Assembly: GCF_900116495.1 (NCBI RefSeq)
Contig: NZ_FPAY01000014.1
Location: 1-64,000, forward strand
Source of the DNA: Arthrobacter sp. ov118
GTDB lineage: Bacteria > Actinomycetota > Actinomycetes > Actinomycetales > Micrococcaceae
DNA: 64,000 bases
Reading direction: 5' to 3'
Shown piece after piece: positions 32,029-40,800 of this stretch (the first letter of the stretch is position 1; each line of letters begins with the position of its first letter). The translations under genes were made by a program, and so were the position numbers. The notes under the pieces were generated by a model that saw only the letters and a program-made list of their open reading frames with translations, was not told where the DNA came from and did no database searches.

Positions 32029-33153
32029 ATGCGAATCCTCATTGCCCCGGACAAATTCAAAGGCTCCCTCACCGCCGCCGAAGCCGCCTCCGCCATTGCC
32101 GAAGGCGCCCTGCGCGTCTATCCCGACGCCGAAGCCATCCAGTTTCCGGTGGCGGACGGTGGCGAAGGCACACTGGAGGCGGCCGTCGCGGCCGGATACG
32201 AGGAGAGGATCAATGCCGTCGTTGGCCCGATCCTCGCACCGGTCGGTGCCGCCTGGGCCATCCGCAAGGACGCCTTCGGCGGTGCCACCGCAGTGATCGA
32301 AACGGCGCAGGCCTCCGGCCTGGCGCACATGGAGCCCACCCCCGCCAACGCCCTGCGCGCGCACAGCTACGGCTGCGGCCAGCTGATCGCCGCCGCCCTT
32401 GACGCCGGAGCCACGGAGATCGTGCTGGGCGTGGGCGGTTCGGCCATGAGCGACGGCGGCAGCGGCGCCCTTCGCGCGCTCGGGCTCAAGCCACTGGACG
32501 CCGCCGGCAACGTGGTGCCCCTCGGCGGCGGATCCCTCGCCGACGTCGTCTCGGTGGATACCAGCGGGCTGGACCCGCGGCTGTCGGCGGTGAAGTTCAG
32601 GATCGCCGTCGATGTGCAGAACCCGCTCTACGGCGGCGACGGTGCGGCGCACGTCTTCGGCCCGCAAAAGGGCGCTGACGGGGACGCGGTAGAGCTGCTC
32701 GACGCCGGCCTGCGCAACTGGGCGTCGGTCCTGCGCGAGTGCACGGGCCGGGACGTCAACGTCCCCGGCGCCGGTGCGGCCGGCGGCTTTCCGGCGTCGT
32801 TCCTGGCCTTCAGCACCTCTGCCCTGGAAGGCGGCTTCGAGCTCGTGGCCGGGCTTACCGGGCTTGCCGAAAAACTCGTGGGCGCCGACCTGGTCATCAC
32901 CGGGGAAGGCTCCATGGACAGCCAGTCGCTGACCGGCAAAGCGCCGATCGCGCTGGCCGACGCCGCCCAGTCCCGCGGTATTCCGGTGATAGTGGTTGCC
33001 GGCCGGATCCTCGTCACCCCCGAAGACCTTGCACGGCACGGAGTGGTGGCCGCGGCCCAGCTTTTGGACGTTGCCGTGAGCCCGGACGACGCCGTTGCCA
33101 ACGCCGCCAAATACCTTGCCTGGGCCACCAGCCAGGTCCTCGAAGGGGCCTGA
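32029..33153 (+). CDS. Glycerate kinase (GlxK/GarK type)
   Basis: Class II-type glycerate kinase of 374 aa that phosphorylates D-glycerate in the cytoplasm. Signature blocks: MRILIAPDKFKGSLTAAEAA at the start, FPVADGGEGTLEA, GVGGSAMSDGGSGALRALG and the late DLVITGEGSMDSQSLTGKAP. Length is normal for the family. It is divergent from the histidine phosphatase/nnrD pair with a short shared promoter gap. No glyoxylate genes are adjacent, so whether it serves glycerate or serine degradation is open. Confidence 0.95.
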   Translation: MRILIAPDKFKGSLTAAEAASAIAEGALRVYPDAEAIQFPVADGGEGTLEAAVAAGYEERINAVVGPILAPVGAAWAIRKDAFGGATAVIETAQASGLAHMEPTPANALRAHSYGCGQLIAAALDAGATEIVLGVGGSAMSDGGSGALRALGLKPLDAAGNVVPLGGGSLADVVSVDTSGLDPRLSAVKFRIAVDVQNPLYGGDGAAHVFGPQKGADGDAVELLDAGLRNWASVLRECTGRDVNVPGAGAAGGFPASFLAFSTSALEGGFELVAGLTGLAEKLVGADLVITGEGSMDSQSLTGKAPIALADAAQSRGIPVIVVAGRILVTPEDLARHGVVAAAQLLDVAVSPDDAVANAAKYLAWATSQVLEGA

Positions 33154-33221
33154 GGGCGGCGCCAAAACGGGTGCCAAGTGCCGCCGGCGGAGCGTCGTCG
33201 GGAACATCGCGGTGCCGGGGT

Positions 33222-33932
33222 TCAGGCGCCGGTCTCGTAGTGTGGTTCGGCCACGGGCTTGGACTCGGGGGACCCCTTTTCCCGCAGGTAGACGGAGGCA
33301 CCCACCAGCACCGCCACGGCCAGGAATTCGCTCTGCCAGTTCTGGAAGGATTCGAACCAGAAACGGCTGGTGGCGAGGTAACCCAGCACCGACACGGTGG
33401 GCTGGCCGTGGCTTTCCTGTTCGCTGTTGTAGTCCTGGCTGCCGCCGACGAGGTGCAGGACGAATGACATCAGGAAGAGCGTGAAAAACATGATCGAGAG
33501 CGAGTGCTCGTAGAGCTTGAGCACCCATCCGCCGCGCCGGACCGGCCAAGGCGTGGCGGCCTTGATCGTGGCGTCCCGGGGGTCCTCATCCTGCGGGGCG
33601 ACGCGGCCCATCGGCTTTGACTCGGAGGAGCCCTTTTGGAACAGGAACACGGTCAGCAGGACGTACATGGCCATCTGCAGGAATTCTGACTCCCAGTTTT
33701 CAAACGTCGCTTCGACGAAGGCGCCCGTTCGGAGGTATTCCAGCACGGATACCGCCGCTTCCCCGTGGGCCATCTGGTCCTCGCTGTAGCTGGCCGCGCC
33801 GCTGAGGACCATGCCGCCGAAGAAGACGACGAAAAGCCCGATGTTGGCCAGCAGCAGCCCATGTTCTTTGGCCCATTGGGCCGCCGTTCCTCCCGAAGGT
33901 GCGTCGCGCCGTCGGTCTGCAACGTTGGTCAT
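33222..33932 (-). CDS. DUF6766 family membrane protein with internal duplication
   Basis: Protein of 236 aa with two membrane modules. Each module has a hydrophobic helix, then a conserved loop and a second helix: HGEAAVSVLEYL ... FENWESEFLQM ... KGSSESKP in the first and HGQPTVSVLGYL ... FQNWQSEFLAV ... KGSPESKP in the second. This shows an ancient tandem duplication. ATG 33932 starts 4 nt after the stop of the DUF6328 gene, so both are co-expressed. Function unknown; the family is found near stress genes. Confidence 0.85.
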   Translation of the reverse strand: MTNVADRRRDAPSGGTAAQWAKEHGLLLANIGLFVVFFGGMVLSGAASYSEDQMAHGEAAVSVLEYLRTGAFVEATFENWESEFLQMAMYVLLTVFLFQKGSSESKPMGRVAPQDEDPRDATIKAATPWPVRRGGWVLKLYEHSLSIMFFTLFLMSFVLHLVGGSQDYNSEQESHGQPTVSVLGYLATSRFWFESFQNWQSEFLAVAVLVGASVYLREKGSPESKPVAEPHYETGA

Positions 33933-33936
33933 CGGA

Positions 33937-34509
33937 TTATTCCCTGCCGTCTTGGTTGTCTTCGCGGGCTGAATTGTCTCCACCGTCTTGGTTGTCGTCG
34001 CGGGCGCCTGGGAGGGCATCGGATTCGCGTGCTTTCCGCCGGAGCCGGGCCGGGACGAACACCAGCATCACTGCCAGCACCACGAACAGGACCCCGCCTG
34101 CAACAAGGCCCGCGGTGTGCCCGGCAGTGACGTCGAAGACCAGGGTCGACGTCCCGACACTCAACAGCGCCACGCCTGCCAGCGATACCTTGGCGATGCT
34201 GTCCGCGCTGGATACCAGAGTGGCCTTCAGCCGCTGCCGGAAGAGCCGGCGGTGCACGCTGACGGGAAGCAGGATGGTCGCGGTGGTAAGTGCAGCCAGC
34301 ACCACGAGCGACAGGTAGAGGGTTGTCTGGAAGTCCGTCAGTGTCTCGAACCTGGCCTGGAACGGCAGTGTCAGCAGGAACCCCGCCAGGATCTGCACGC
34401 CGGTCTGCAGCACACGCAGTTCCTGCAGCAGTTCCATCCAGTTACGGTCCAGCGTCTCTTCCGCGGTCTCATTCCTGCCGCTGCCGTTGGGGTGGCCGGG
34501 ATCTGGCAT
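33937..34509 (-). CDS. DUF6328 family membrane protein
   Basis: Protein of 190 aa with four predicted membrane helices: LQTGVQILAGFLLTLPF, TLYLSLVVLAALTTATILL, SLAGVALLSVGTSTLVF and LVAGGVLFVVLAVMLVFVP. The conserved N-terminal RNWMELLQELRVLQTG identifies DUF6328. The C-terminal tail is hydrophilic with DNQDGGDNSAREDNQDG repeats. ATG 34509 has AAAGGAG a few bases upstream. It is first in a two-gene operon with the DUF6766 protein and is divergent from the SDR gene. Role unknown. Confidence 0.85.
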   Translation of the reverse strand: MPDPGHPNGSGRNETAEETLDRNWMELLQELRVLQTGVQILAGFLLTLPFQARFETLTDFQTTLYLSLVVLAALTTATILLPVSVHRRLFRQRLKATLVSSADSIAKVSLAGVALLSVGTSTLVFDVTAGHTAGLVAGGVLFVVLAVMLVFVPARLRRKARESDALPGARDDNQDGGDNSAREDNQDGRE

Positions 34510-34721
34510 TGGGCTCCTTTGACGGACGTGTTCGGCTGCGGGCCGCAGCACACACTCAACTTAAGCTTGAGGCTTGGATTATTACAAGTTGGTAGTAAGT
34601 CTGCTGACTATTTTGCCGATAGGGTGGAAGTGTTGACTCCGCTGGGATAGTTTCGAGGAGCCGGGCTGGTGCCGGCGCCCGGGAACGAACCCTAGAAAAC
34701 CGACACGCAGTTAGGTGGACT

Positions 34722-35633
34722 ATGAGTGATTCAGGCAACGCTTCGAGCAACAGGCAGGACCAGCCGGGCGACCCCCGCAGTGGTTACCACTCCGGCGGTT
34801 TTCCCAAGCAGGAACAGGAGCAGCCGGGCCTCACCGCGCCCATGGACCCGACGCCGGACCATGGCGAGGAGAGCTACCGCGGCAGTGACGCGCTGAGCGG
34901 CAAAGCGGCCCTGATCACCGGAGGGGACTCGGGCATCGGCAAGGCCGTTGCCATCGCCTTCGCCCGTGAGGGCGCCGACGTCGCCATCTCGTATCTGCCG
35001 GAGGAAGAAGAGGACGCGCAGGACACCGCCCGGTGGATCCGGAAGGCCGGCCGCAAGGCGCTCCTGCTCCCCGGTGACGGCCGGAGCGAGGACTTCGCCG
35101 CCAGCATCGTGAAGGATGCGCTGGCGGAGTTCGGACGTCTGGATGTGCTCGTGCTCAATGCCGCGTACCAGAAGAACCGCGACAGTTTTGAATCGCTCCC
35201 CACGGAGGAATTCGACCGGGTCTTCAAGACCAACCTCTACTCGCTGCTCTGGACCGCCCGCGCGGCCGTGCCGCACCTGGAAGCGGGTGCCTCAATCATC
35301 ACTACCGCGTCCATCCAAGCTTTCAACCCGTCCCCACAGCTCGTTGATTACGCCATGACCAAAGCAGCGCAGGTCGCCTTCACAAAAGCGCTCGCCCAGG
35401 AGCTGGGGCCGAAGGGGATCCGGGTCAACGCCGTGGCGCCGGGACCGATCTGGACCCCCCTTATTCCCGCCACTGAATGGCCCGACAAGCTGCCGACCTT
35501 CGGGCAGGACACGCCCCTGCAGCGCGCGGGCCAGCCGGCGGAGCTGGCGCCCGCGTACGTGCTGCTCGCGTCCGACCACGGGTCCTATATTTCTGGAGCC
35601 GTGCTGCCGGTGACAGGAGGCAAGGGCCTGTAA
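34722..35633 (+). CDS. SDR-family oxidoreductase (YhdF/YdaD-like stress SDR)
   Basis: NAD(P)-dependent reductase of 303 aa. A hydrophilic N-terminal arm of about 55 residues precedes the Rossmann motif TGGDSGIG (66-73). The catalytic Ser lies in TTASIQAF, and Tyr/Lys in DYAMTKAA; VLNAAYQKN is the NNAG-equivalent. The C-terminus ISGAVLPVTGGKGL is the classical closing. The long arm and acidic style match the general-stress SDR group. AGGTGG precedes ATG 34722. It is followed by a disordered acidic protein gene. Substrate unknown. Confidence 0.9.
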   Translation: MSDSGNASSNRQDQPGDPRSGYHSGGFPKQEQEQPGLTAPMDPTPDHGEESYRGSDALSGKAALITGGDSGIGKAVAIAFAREGADVAISYLPEEEEDAQDTARWIRKAGRKALLLPGDGRSEDFAASIVKDALAEFGRLDVLVLNAAYQKNRDSFESLPTEEFDRVFKTNLYSLLWTARAAVPHLEAGASIITTASIQAFNPSPQLVDYAMTKAAQVAFTKALAQELGPKGIRVNAVAPGPIWTPLIPATEWPDKLPTFGQDTPLQRAGQPAELAPAYVLLASDHGSYISGAVLPVTGGKGL

Positions 35634-35761
35634 AACCTCGCCGGCGCAGCCGCTGCCTCTGCACCATCAACAAACCAGCGGCACCAGAAACCCTGCTTCA
35701 CCCCCAACAGCCGACCATCGTCCAACCACCATTTCCACTCAGAACAACAGGAGGAAACGGC

Positions 35762-36115
35762 ATGACACAGGAGAACCAGCACGAGGAACCCAATGAAGAA
35801 GCCGGGGGATACGGAACACCGACCGCGGAGCAGGAGATGCCCCACGGTGGAACGGAGGAACAAGTGAGTGCAGAGAACGCCAGTACCGACCCGGGATTCG
35901 ACGCGGACGCCAAGCCGAATGCGCAGGCGGCGATGCCGTCGTCCGAGGCTGACATGGATGCAGCCAACACCGAAGAGCCCGACGCCGGCCGGTCCTTTTC
36001 CTCCGAGTCGGGCCAGGATGCGGCAGGGCTGCCCGACGGGTCCGGGACGGACCTGCCGGAAAGCAAGTCCCCGAAGGACCGGGACGACGACAAGGAACAG
36101 TTCAACGCCGGGTAA
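35762..36115 (+). CDS. Acidic, probably disordered hypothetical protein (117 aa)
   Basis: Very hydrophilic protein rich in Glu, Asp, Ser, Gly and Pro with no hydrophobic core, so it is probably intrinsically disordered. It starts MTQENQHEEPNEEAGGYG and ends DRDDDKEQFNAG. AGGAGG lies 7 nt upstream of ATG 35762. Position downstream of a stress-type SDR and composition like hydrophilins suggest a protective stress protein; that is inference. A strong hairpin follows at 36179. Confidence 0.65.
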   Translation: MTQENQHEEPNEEAGGYGTPTAEQEMPHGGTEEQVSAENASTDPGFDADAKPNAQAAMPSSEADMDAANTEEPDAGRSFSSESGQDAAGLPDGSGTDLPESKSPKDRDDDKEQFNAG

Positions 36116-36178
36116 GGCCGCCAGACCCAGGACCCGCCCCGGTGCTGTGTAAGTCCGCGCCGGCTAGCCGAAGAACAC

Positions 36179-36226
36179 AAAGACCGGCCCTCCCGCCACC
36201 GATTGGTGGCCGGAGGGCCGGTCTTT
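36179..36226. terminator. Bidirectional hairpin terminator
   Basis: Near-perfect 48-nt hairpin: 15-bp arms (36179-36193 and 36212-36226) that start AAAGACC and end GGTCTTT, plus an inner GCCACC / GGTGGC pair (36195-36200 and 36205-36210). A-tract and T-tract lie at the two edges, so it can stop transcription from both the acidic-protein gene and the convergent permease gene. Confidence 0.85.
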
Positions 36227-36266
36227 GGTCGTTCGGTCTCTTGCAGTGCTACGGCCGGCTGGGCCG

Positions 36267-37622
36267 CTAGCGGCGCTTCTTCGCTGTGCGCTTCGCGGCA
36301 GCGTTGACCGCTGCCGCGACGGCGGCGCCGGGCGCCGGGTCTTCGGTTTCCGGCTCCGCCACGGTGCCGCGCACCTTCGCGATCGCCGTCATGCCGTGAT
36401 AAATCACCAGGGCCGCGGCGGAGCCCAGCGCGATCCCGGTGAACTTGAGCTCACCGATGGTCCAGGTGTAGTCGGCAATCCCGACGATGAGGGCGACGGC
36501 GGCCGTGGTCAAGTTGATCGAGTTGGAAAAATTCACCTTGTTCTGGACCCAGATCTTCACGCCCAGCACGCCGATCATGCCGTACAGCATCGTGGCCGCA
36601 CCGCCGAGGACACCGGCGGGGACAGTGGCGATGAGCTCGCCAAACTTCGGCGAGAAGCTCAGTACCACCGCGAAGGCGCCGGCCACCCAGTAGGCCGCGG
36701 TCGAGTACACCTTGGTGGCAGCCATGACGCCGATGTTCTCGGCGTATGTGGTGGTCCCGGACCCGCCGCCAAGGCCGGCGAGCACGGTGGCCGCGCCGTC
36801 AGCCAGAAGCGCCCGGCCGGAGACGCCGTCGAGATTTTGGCCCGTCATGGCAGACACGGACTTCACGTGGCCGATGTTCTCCGCGACCAGCACCAGCACC
36901 ACCGGCACAAAGAGGCCCACGACGCCGAGGTGGAATTCAGGGGTCTGGAAATGGGGCAGGCCGACCCACGCCGCCGAATCCATCTTGGAGAAGTCCACCT
37001 CGCCCCGGAGCATCGCGACCAGGTAACCCACCACGACGCCCACCAGGATGCTCAGCCGGCCCAGGATGCCGCGGAACAGCACACTGACCACGATGATGAC
37101 GGCCAGCGTGATGAAAGCGGTGACCGGGGCCTGGTCGAAGTTGCTCTTCGCCGCGGGCGCCAGGTTCAGGCCGATCAGCGCCACGATCGCGCCGGTGACG
37201 ATCGGCGGCATGACACGGTTGATCCAGCCGGCGCCGAATTTCTGCACCACCGCCCCGACGATCGCGAGGGTCGCGCCGGCCAGCACCACCCCGCCGAGCG
37301 CCCCGGGGATCCCGAACTGCTGCTGCGAGGCCAGAATCGGGGCGATGAACGCGAAGCTGGAACCGAGGTAGCTGGGCACGCGGCCCTGGGTGATCACCAG
37401 GAACAACAGCGTTCCGATCCCGGAAAAGAACAGGGTGGTGGCCGGCGGCATGCCCGTGAGGATCGGGACCAGGAAGGTGGCGCCGAACATGGCCACGACG
37501 TGCTGCATACCGACGCCGATCGTCAGCGGCCAGGTGAGCCGCTCGTCGGGCCGGACAACTTGACCGGGGCGGATGGACTTTCCGTTGCCATGGAGTTTCC
37601 ACTTGGTGCCGAGCATGCTCAT
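36267..37622 (-). CDS. Uracil/xanthine permease (NCS2 / UraA-like)
   Basis: Nucleobase symporter of 451 aa with about 14 hydrophobic segments. NCS2 marks include GVGMQHVVAMFGATFLVPIL, YLGSSFAFIAPIL, VLVAENIGHVKSVSAMTGQN (conserved acidic helix) and GGGSGTTTYAENIGVMAATK (the QN/TTYAENIG motif). A Lys/Ala-rich tail closes the chain. Uracil is the likely substrate because TTYAENIG is the UraA form. It is divergent from a RutE-like reductase, which fits pyrimidine use. Start ATG 37622. Confidence 0.9.
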   Translation of the reverse strand: MSMLGTKWKLHGNGKSIRPGQVVRPDERLTWPLTIGVGMQHVVAMFGATFLVPILTGMPPATTLFFSGIGTLLFLVITQGRVPSYLGSSFAFIAPILASQQQFGIPGALGGVVLAGATLAIVGAVVQKFGAGWINRVMPPIVTGAIVALIGLNLAPAAKSNFDQAPVTAFITLAVIIVVSVLFRGILGRLSILVGVVVGYLVAMLRGEVDFSKMDSAAWVGLPHFQTPEFHLGVVGLFVPVVLVLVAENIGHVKSVSAMTGQNLDGVSGRALLADGAATVLAGLGGGSGTTTYAENIGVMAATKVYSTAAYWVAGAFAVVLSFSPKFGELIATVPAGVLGGAATMLYGMIGVLGVKIWVQNKVNFSNSINLTTAAVALIVGIADYTWTIGELKFTGIALGSAAALVIYHGMTAIAKVRGTVAEPETEDPAPGAAVAAAVNAAAKRTAKKRR

Positions 37623-37861
37623 TGCCGGGGCCTTTCGGAGAATGGGGCGGGAAGGAATCTTCCGGGGCAACTTTACCGCGCAGGGCCTCACCGGACCCCC
37701 GGGTAGTCGCCGGGCAGGCGGCTGCGCGGCCGGAATCGCCCGGGACTGTGGCCAACATCACCGCCGTCCCCGGGAAGTCGCCGTTCCGGCCGGGAGTTGC
37801 AACCAAGGACAGCAGCAAGCCTAGTGCGAGACCGCGTGCAGGCACAGCGAAAGGGACGCCC

Positions 37862-38467
37862 ATGACAATCGCCCATGACGAGGCAGTAATCGACGCAGCC
37901 GCCGTCGACGCAATCTTTGCCGAGGCCCGCACCGCCAACGCCTTCACCGGCGAGGTCACCGACGAGCAGGCCCGCGCCATCTATGAACTCACCAAGTTCG
38001 GCCCGACGGCGTTCAACTCCCAGCCGCTGCGCGTCACGTATGTGCGCTCCGAGGAAGCCCGGGCCACACTGGTGGGTGCCCTCTCCAACGGCAACCGCGC
38101 CAAGACGCAGTCGGCCCCGCTGGTTGCCGTTCTTAGTTACGACACGGCCTGGCAGGAGCAGTGGGACAGCTTCCTCCCCGGCTACAACGCCCCCAAGGCC
38201 ATGTATGACGCCGCGCCCGATGTTGCCGCGGCGACCGGCAACAACAACGCCGACCTGCAAGCCGGCTACTTCATCCTCGCCGTCCGCTCCCTCGGCCTGG
38301 CCGCCGGCCCCATGACAGGCGCCGACTTCGCCGCCATCGACGCCGCGTTCTTCCCGGACGGGAGCCAGAAGAGCTTCCTCGTGGTCAACATCGGTCAGCC
38401 CGGCCCGGACGCCTGGGGTGAGGCCAAGCCGAAGTTCGCATACGAGGACGTCGTCCGCACGGTCTAG
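37862..38467 (+). CDS. rutE: Malonic semialdehyde reductase (RutE-like nitroreductase family)
   Basis: FMN-dependent nitroreductase-family protein of 201 aa. The FMN site starts at YELTKFGPTAFNSQPLRVTY, followed by NGNRAKTQSAPLVAVLSYDT, and NADLQAGYFILAVRSLGLAA is the dimer-interface helix. This order is that of RutE, which reduces malonic semialdehyde to 3-hydroxypropionate in the Rut pyrimidine pathway. The divergent uracil permease supports a link to uracil catabolism; rutA-D are not in the window, so the in vivo role may differ. Confidence 0.82.
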   Translation: MTIAHDEAVIDAAAVDAIFAEARTANAFTGEVTDEQARAIYELTKFGPTAFNSQPLRVTYVRSEEARATLVGALSNGNRAKTQSAPLVAVLSYDTAWQEQWDSFLPGYNAPKAMYDAAPDVAAATGNNNADLQAGYFILAVRSLGLAAGPMTGADFAAIDAAFFPDGSQKSFLVVNIGQPGPDAWGEAKPKFAYEDVVRTV

Positions 38468-38485
38468 CAAGCAGGTGCCCCGTTC

Positions 38486-38558
38486 GCGGAGGTGCCTCCG
38501 GCAGCTTTTTCCGCGGAGGTGCCTCCGGCAGCTTTTTCCGCGGAGGTGCCTCCGGCAC
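38486..38558. terminator. Triplicated 27-bp hairpin-T5 terminator
   Basis: Three tandem 27-bp units begin at 38486, 38513 and 38540. Each holds the dyad CGGAGGTGCCTCCG. The first two are followed by CAGCTTTTTCC, so each forms a small stem plus a T5 tract; the third lacks the T-tract. They lie 18 nt after the rutE stop codon. The 27-bp period has no coding use here. Confidence 0.7.
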
Positions 38559-38749
38559 CATGGGGGACAGGCCGGAGGCACACGGGACGCAATTCTGCGG
38601 TTCAGCGCATGGCCTGCATCCGGGGCCACTACCTATTTTAGTCCGCCCGGGCCCCCTCAACACAGTGGATTATGCGGGTCGGTGGATGCAGCCATTTGCC
38701 GATCCGCAGGCCCGATTCCTCAGTCGTCGGGGCGTGGCAAACTTGCCTC

Positions 38750-39355
38750 ATGCGGAACCTCATTGTGGTGGCGTTCGTGGAGCCCGTAGCCGAGGGACTG
38801 GAGTTCCCCCGGGATGACTGGCCGTTGCACATCACGCTGGTCAAGTTCGACGTCGCGGCCCGGGACTCGGTCGGGCCGGCCGCCCACAGCGCCAGCTCCG
38901 GCCCCCGAGGCGCTGACGCCCAGGGCCCCGGTCCCCAGGACCCCGGTCCCAAAGAAACCGCGAAGGCCGCCACCCCGGAGGACCCGTTCGCCGAAAGGCT
39001 CGCGCACCTGATGGAGGAGGCCGTCGCAGCCGCCCTGGGAAGCACCCTGATCGTGGGCCGTGATGACAGTTTCGGCAGGGGCGGATCCATCCCGGTCAAT
39101 CTGATTGAACCCAGCGAAAAGCTGACGGGCCTGCACACTGCACTGGTCCGGATAGTTCAGGACCTGCCCGGCCGGATCTCCACCCCGGCCTACACACTGG
39201 AAGGCTTCCGCCCGCACGTCTCCCACCACGGGGACAAACGGCTCAATCCGGGCGACGCCGTCGCGCTGGACAGGATTGCCCTGGTGGACATGGCGCCCGA
39301 CGGCGGGCACGCCACGCGCCGGGTACTCAAGCTGTGGGCCGGACCCTTAGGCTGA
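38750..39355 (+). CDS. 2'-5' RNA ligase-like (2H phosphoesterase) protein
   Basis: Protein of 201 aa with the two His motifs of the 2H superfamily: PLHITLVKF (HIT) near the start and RPHVSHHG (HVS) late. Such proteins cleave cyclic phosphodiesters or act on RNA 2'-5' bonds. Between the motifs is a Pro/Gly/Ala/Asp-rich insert (about residues 45-75) that is probably disordered. ATG 38750 was chosen because the protein then begins MRNLIVVAFVEP, as in relatives. Substrate unknown. Confidence 0.78.
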   Translation: MRNLIVVAFVEPVAEGLEFPRDDWPLHITLVKFDVAARDSVGPAAHSASSGPRGADAQGPGPQDPGPKETAKAATPEDPFAERLAHLMEEAVAAALGSTLIVGRDDSFGRGGSIPVNLIEPSEKLTGLHTALVRIVQDLPGRISTPAYTLEGFRPHVSHHGDKRLNPGDAVALDRIALVDMAPDGGHATRRVLKLWAGPLG

Positions 39356-39499
39356 GCGGACGCGGCGCGCCGGCTGCGGGGCCGCTGTGCGTCACATCGG
39401 CACACCGACCACGGATTCCAGCGGGCGGGTGCCATACTTGGGTCAACTTCGACGTGGAATCACGCACATCGGAGGACGGACGAAGGACGGGGGAACTTC

Positions 39500-40666
39500 A
39501 TGATCCTTGATACCGCTACCTTGCGGGTCGCCTTGGCCCTCGTCGACCTGACCTTGCTCCTGCTGTTCTATTTCATCACCTTCCGGCGGACGAGGTCTGC
39601 GTACAGCGGCTGGTGGTGCATGGCCCTGCTGCTCTTCCTGATCGGGAATTCGGCCTTCCTGCTCAACGGGACAATCCACCAGGCGTGGGCCAACCCGGCC
39701 GGAAACGTGTTGCTCGTGGCCGGGGCGGCCAGCATCTGGGCCGGTGCCCGCTCCCTGCGGAGCGCCCGCACATCCCGCTGGCATTTTGCGGTGGCCCCCG
39801 GCATCGTGGCCGTCGCTTCGATCCTTGACAGTCCGGCCACGAATACCTGGGCCGGCGGCGCGTTCTACCTCGGGTTCATGGGTGTGCTGATCGGCCTGGG
39901 ATGCAGGGAACTGTTCCTGCTCGAGCGTGACTATTCGCACGTTCACCGTCCGCTGGCCTTCGTCGCCTGCCTTCTTGCCCTCTTCTACGCGGGCCGGTTT
40001 GTCGCCTTCCTGGTAGACGGTCAGTCCGGTCCCGTCTTCACCTCCGTCTTCGGATCGGTTGCGACGACGGCGCTCTCTACCGTCACGCTGGTGGTTGCGT
40101 CTTTCACCATGGCCGAACTCAGCTACGAGCAACTGACCCAGGACCTGCGGGCACGTGCCACGGTGGACGGGCTGACCGGCCTCCTGAACCGGGCGGCCTT
40201 CCTGGACCTTGCCGAAAACGAACTGCGCCGCCTGCGCCGGACCAAGACCACGGCGTCACTGATCCTCGCGGACTTGGACCACTTCAAGTCCATCAACGAC
40301 GAGTTCGGACATTCGGCCGGGGACACCGCCCTGCAGGCCTTTGCCAGGGCCTGCACAGTAACGGTGCGGTCCACCGACCTCGTCGGCCGCTACGGCGGAG
40401 AAGAATTCATCCTCCTGCTCCCCGGCGTCACACCCGCACGGGCCCGGGAAATCACGGCAGAGATCAGCCGCGGCCTCCAGGAAACCGGCCGTGGCGTCGT
40501 TGCGCGCCTGCCTACCGTGAGCTACGGCATCGCCTCCGCCAACTCCGGGGCGGCGACCCTGCAGGACGTGGTGGCCGCGGCCGACGCCGCCCTCTACCAG
40601 GCGAAAACGCTCGGCCGGGACCGCTCCGTGCTGGCCGCAGGCGCCCCCAAGGACAAGACCGACTGA
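39500..40666 (+). CDS. Membrane-bound diguanylate cyclase (GGDEF)
   Basis: Protein of 388 aa: about six membrane helices in residues 1-210, then a GGDEF domain. The active loop GGEEF is at 299-303, the substrate/metal region is LILADLDHFKSINDEFGHSAGD, and the inhibitory I-site RSTD is at 290-293, exactly five residues before GGEEF. It is therefore an active, product-inhibited c-di-GMP synthase. The membrane part has no named sensor domain. Monocistronic; CATACTT upstream may be a -10 region. Confidence 0.93.
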   Translation: MILDTATLRVALALVDLTLLLLFYFITFRRTRSAYSGWWCMALLLFLIGNSAFLLNGTIHQAWANPAGNVLLVAGAASIWAGARSLRSARTSRWHFAVAPGIVAVASILDSPATNTWAGGAFYLGFMGVLIGLGCRELFLLERDYSHVHRPLAFVACLLALFYAGRFVAFLVDGQSGPVFTSVFGSVATTALSTVTLVVASFTMAELSYEQLTQDLRARATVDGLTGLLNRAAFLDLAENELRRLRRTKTTASLILADLDHFKSINDEFGHSAGDTALQAFARACTVTVRSTDLVGRYGGEEFILLLPGVTPARAREITAEISRGLQETGRGVVARLPTVSYGIASANSGAATLQDVVAAADAALYQAKTLGRDRSVLAAGAPKDKTD

Positions 40667-40700
40667 CGGTACCGGAGCGCCGCGCGCGGGCGTGCGGCCG

Positions 40701-40760
40701 GCGGAACCCGGCGGGGGCGGAACCCGGCGTGGGCGGCCCCGGCGTGGGCGGCCCCGGTGG
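40701..40760. repeat. GC-rich short tandem repeat
   Basis: Four head-to-tail units of 13-16 bp starting GCGGAACCCGGC or GCGGCCCCGGC (40701, 40717, 40733, 40748) in the gap between the cyclase and pgm genes. Composition and lack of an open frame with a start suggest slippage-generated filler; it could also weaken transcription between the convergent genes. Confidence 0.7.
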
Positions 40761-40800
40761 GAGGCCGCCGCGCGCTTGCTGCGAGTAGTTGTGCGTGCCG

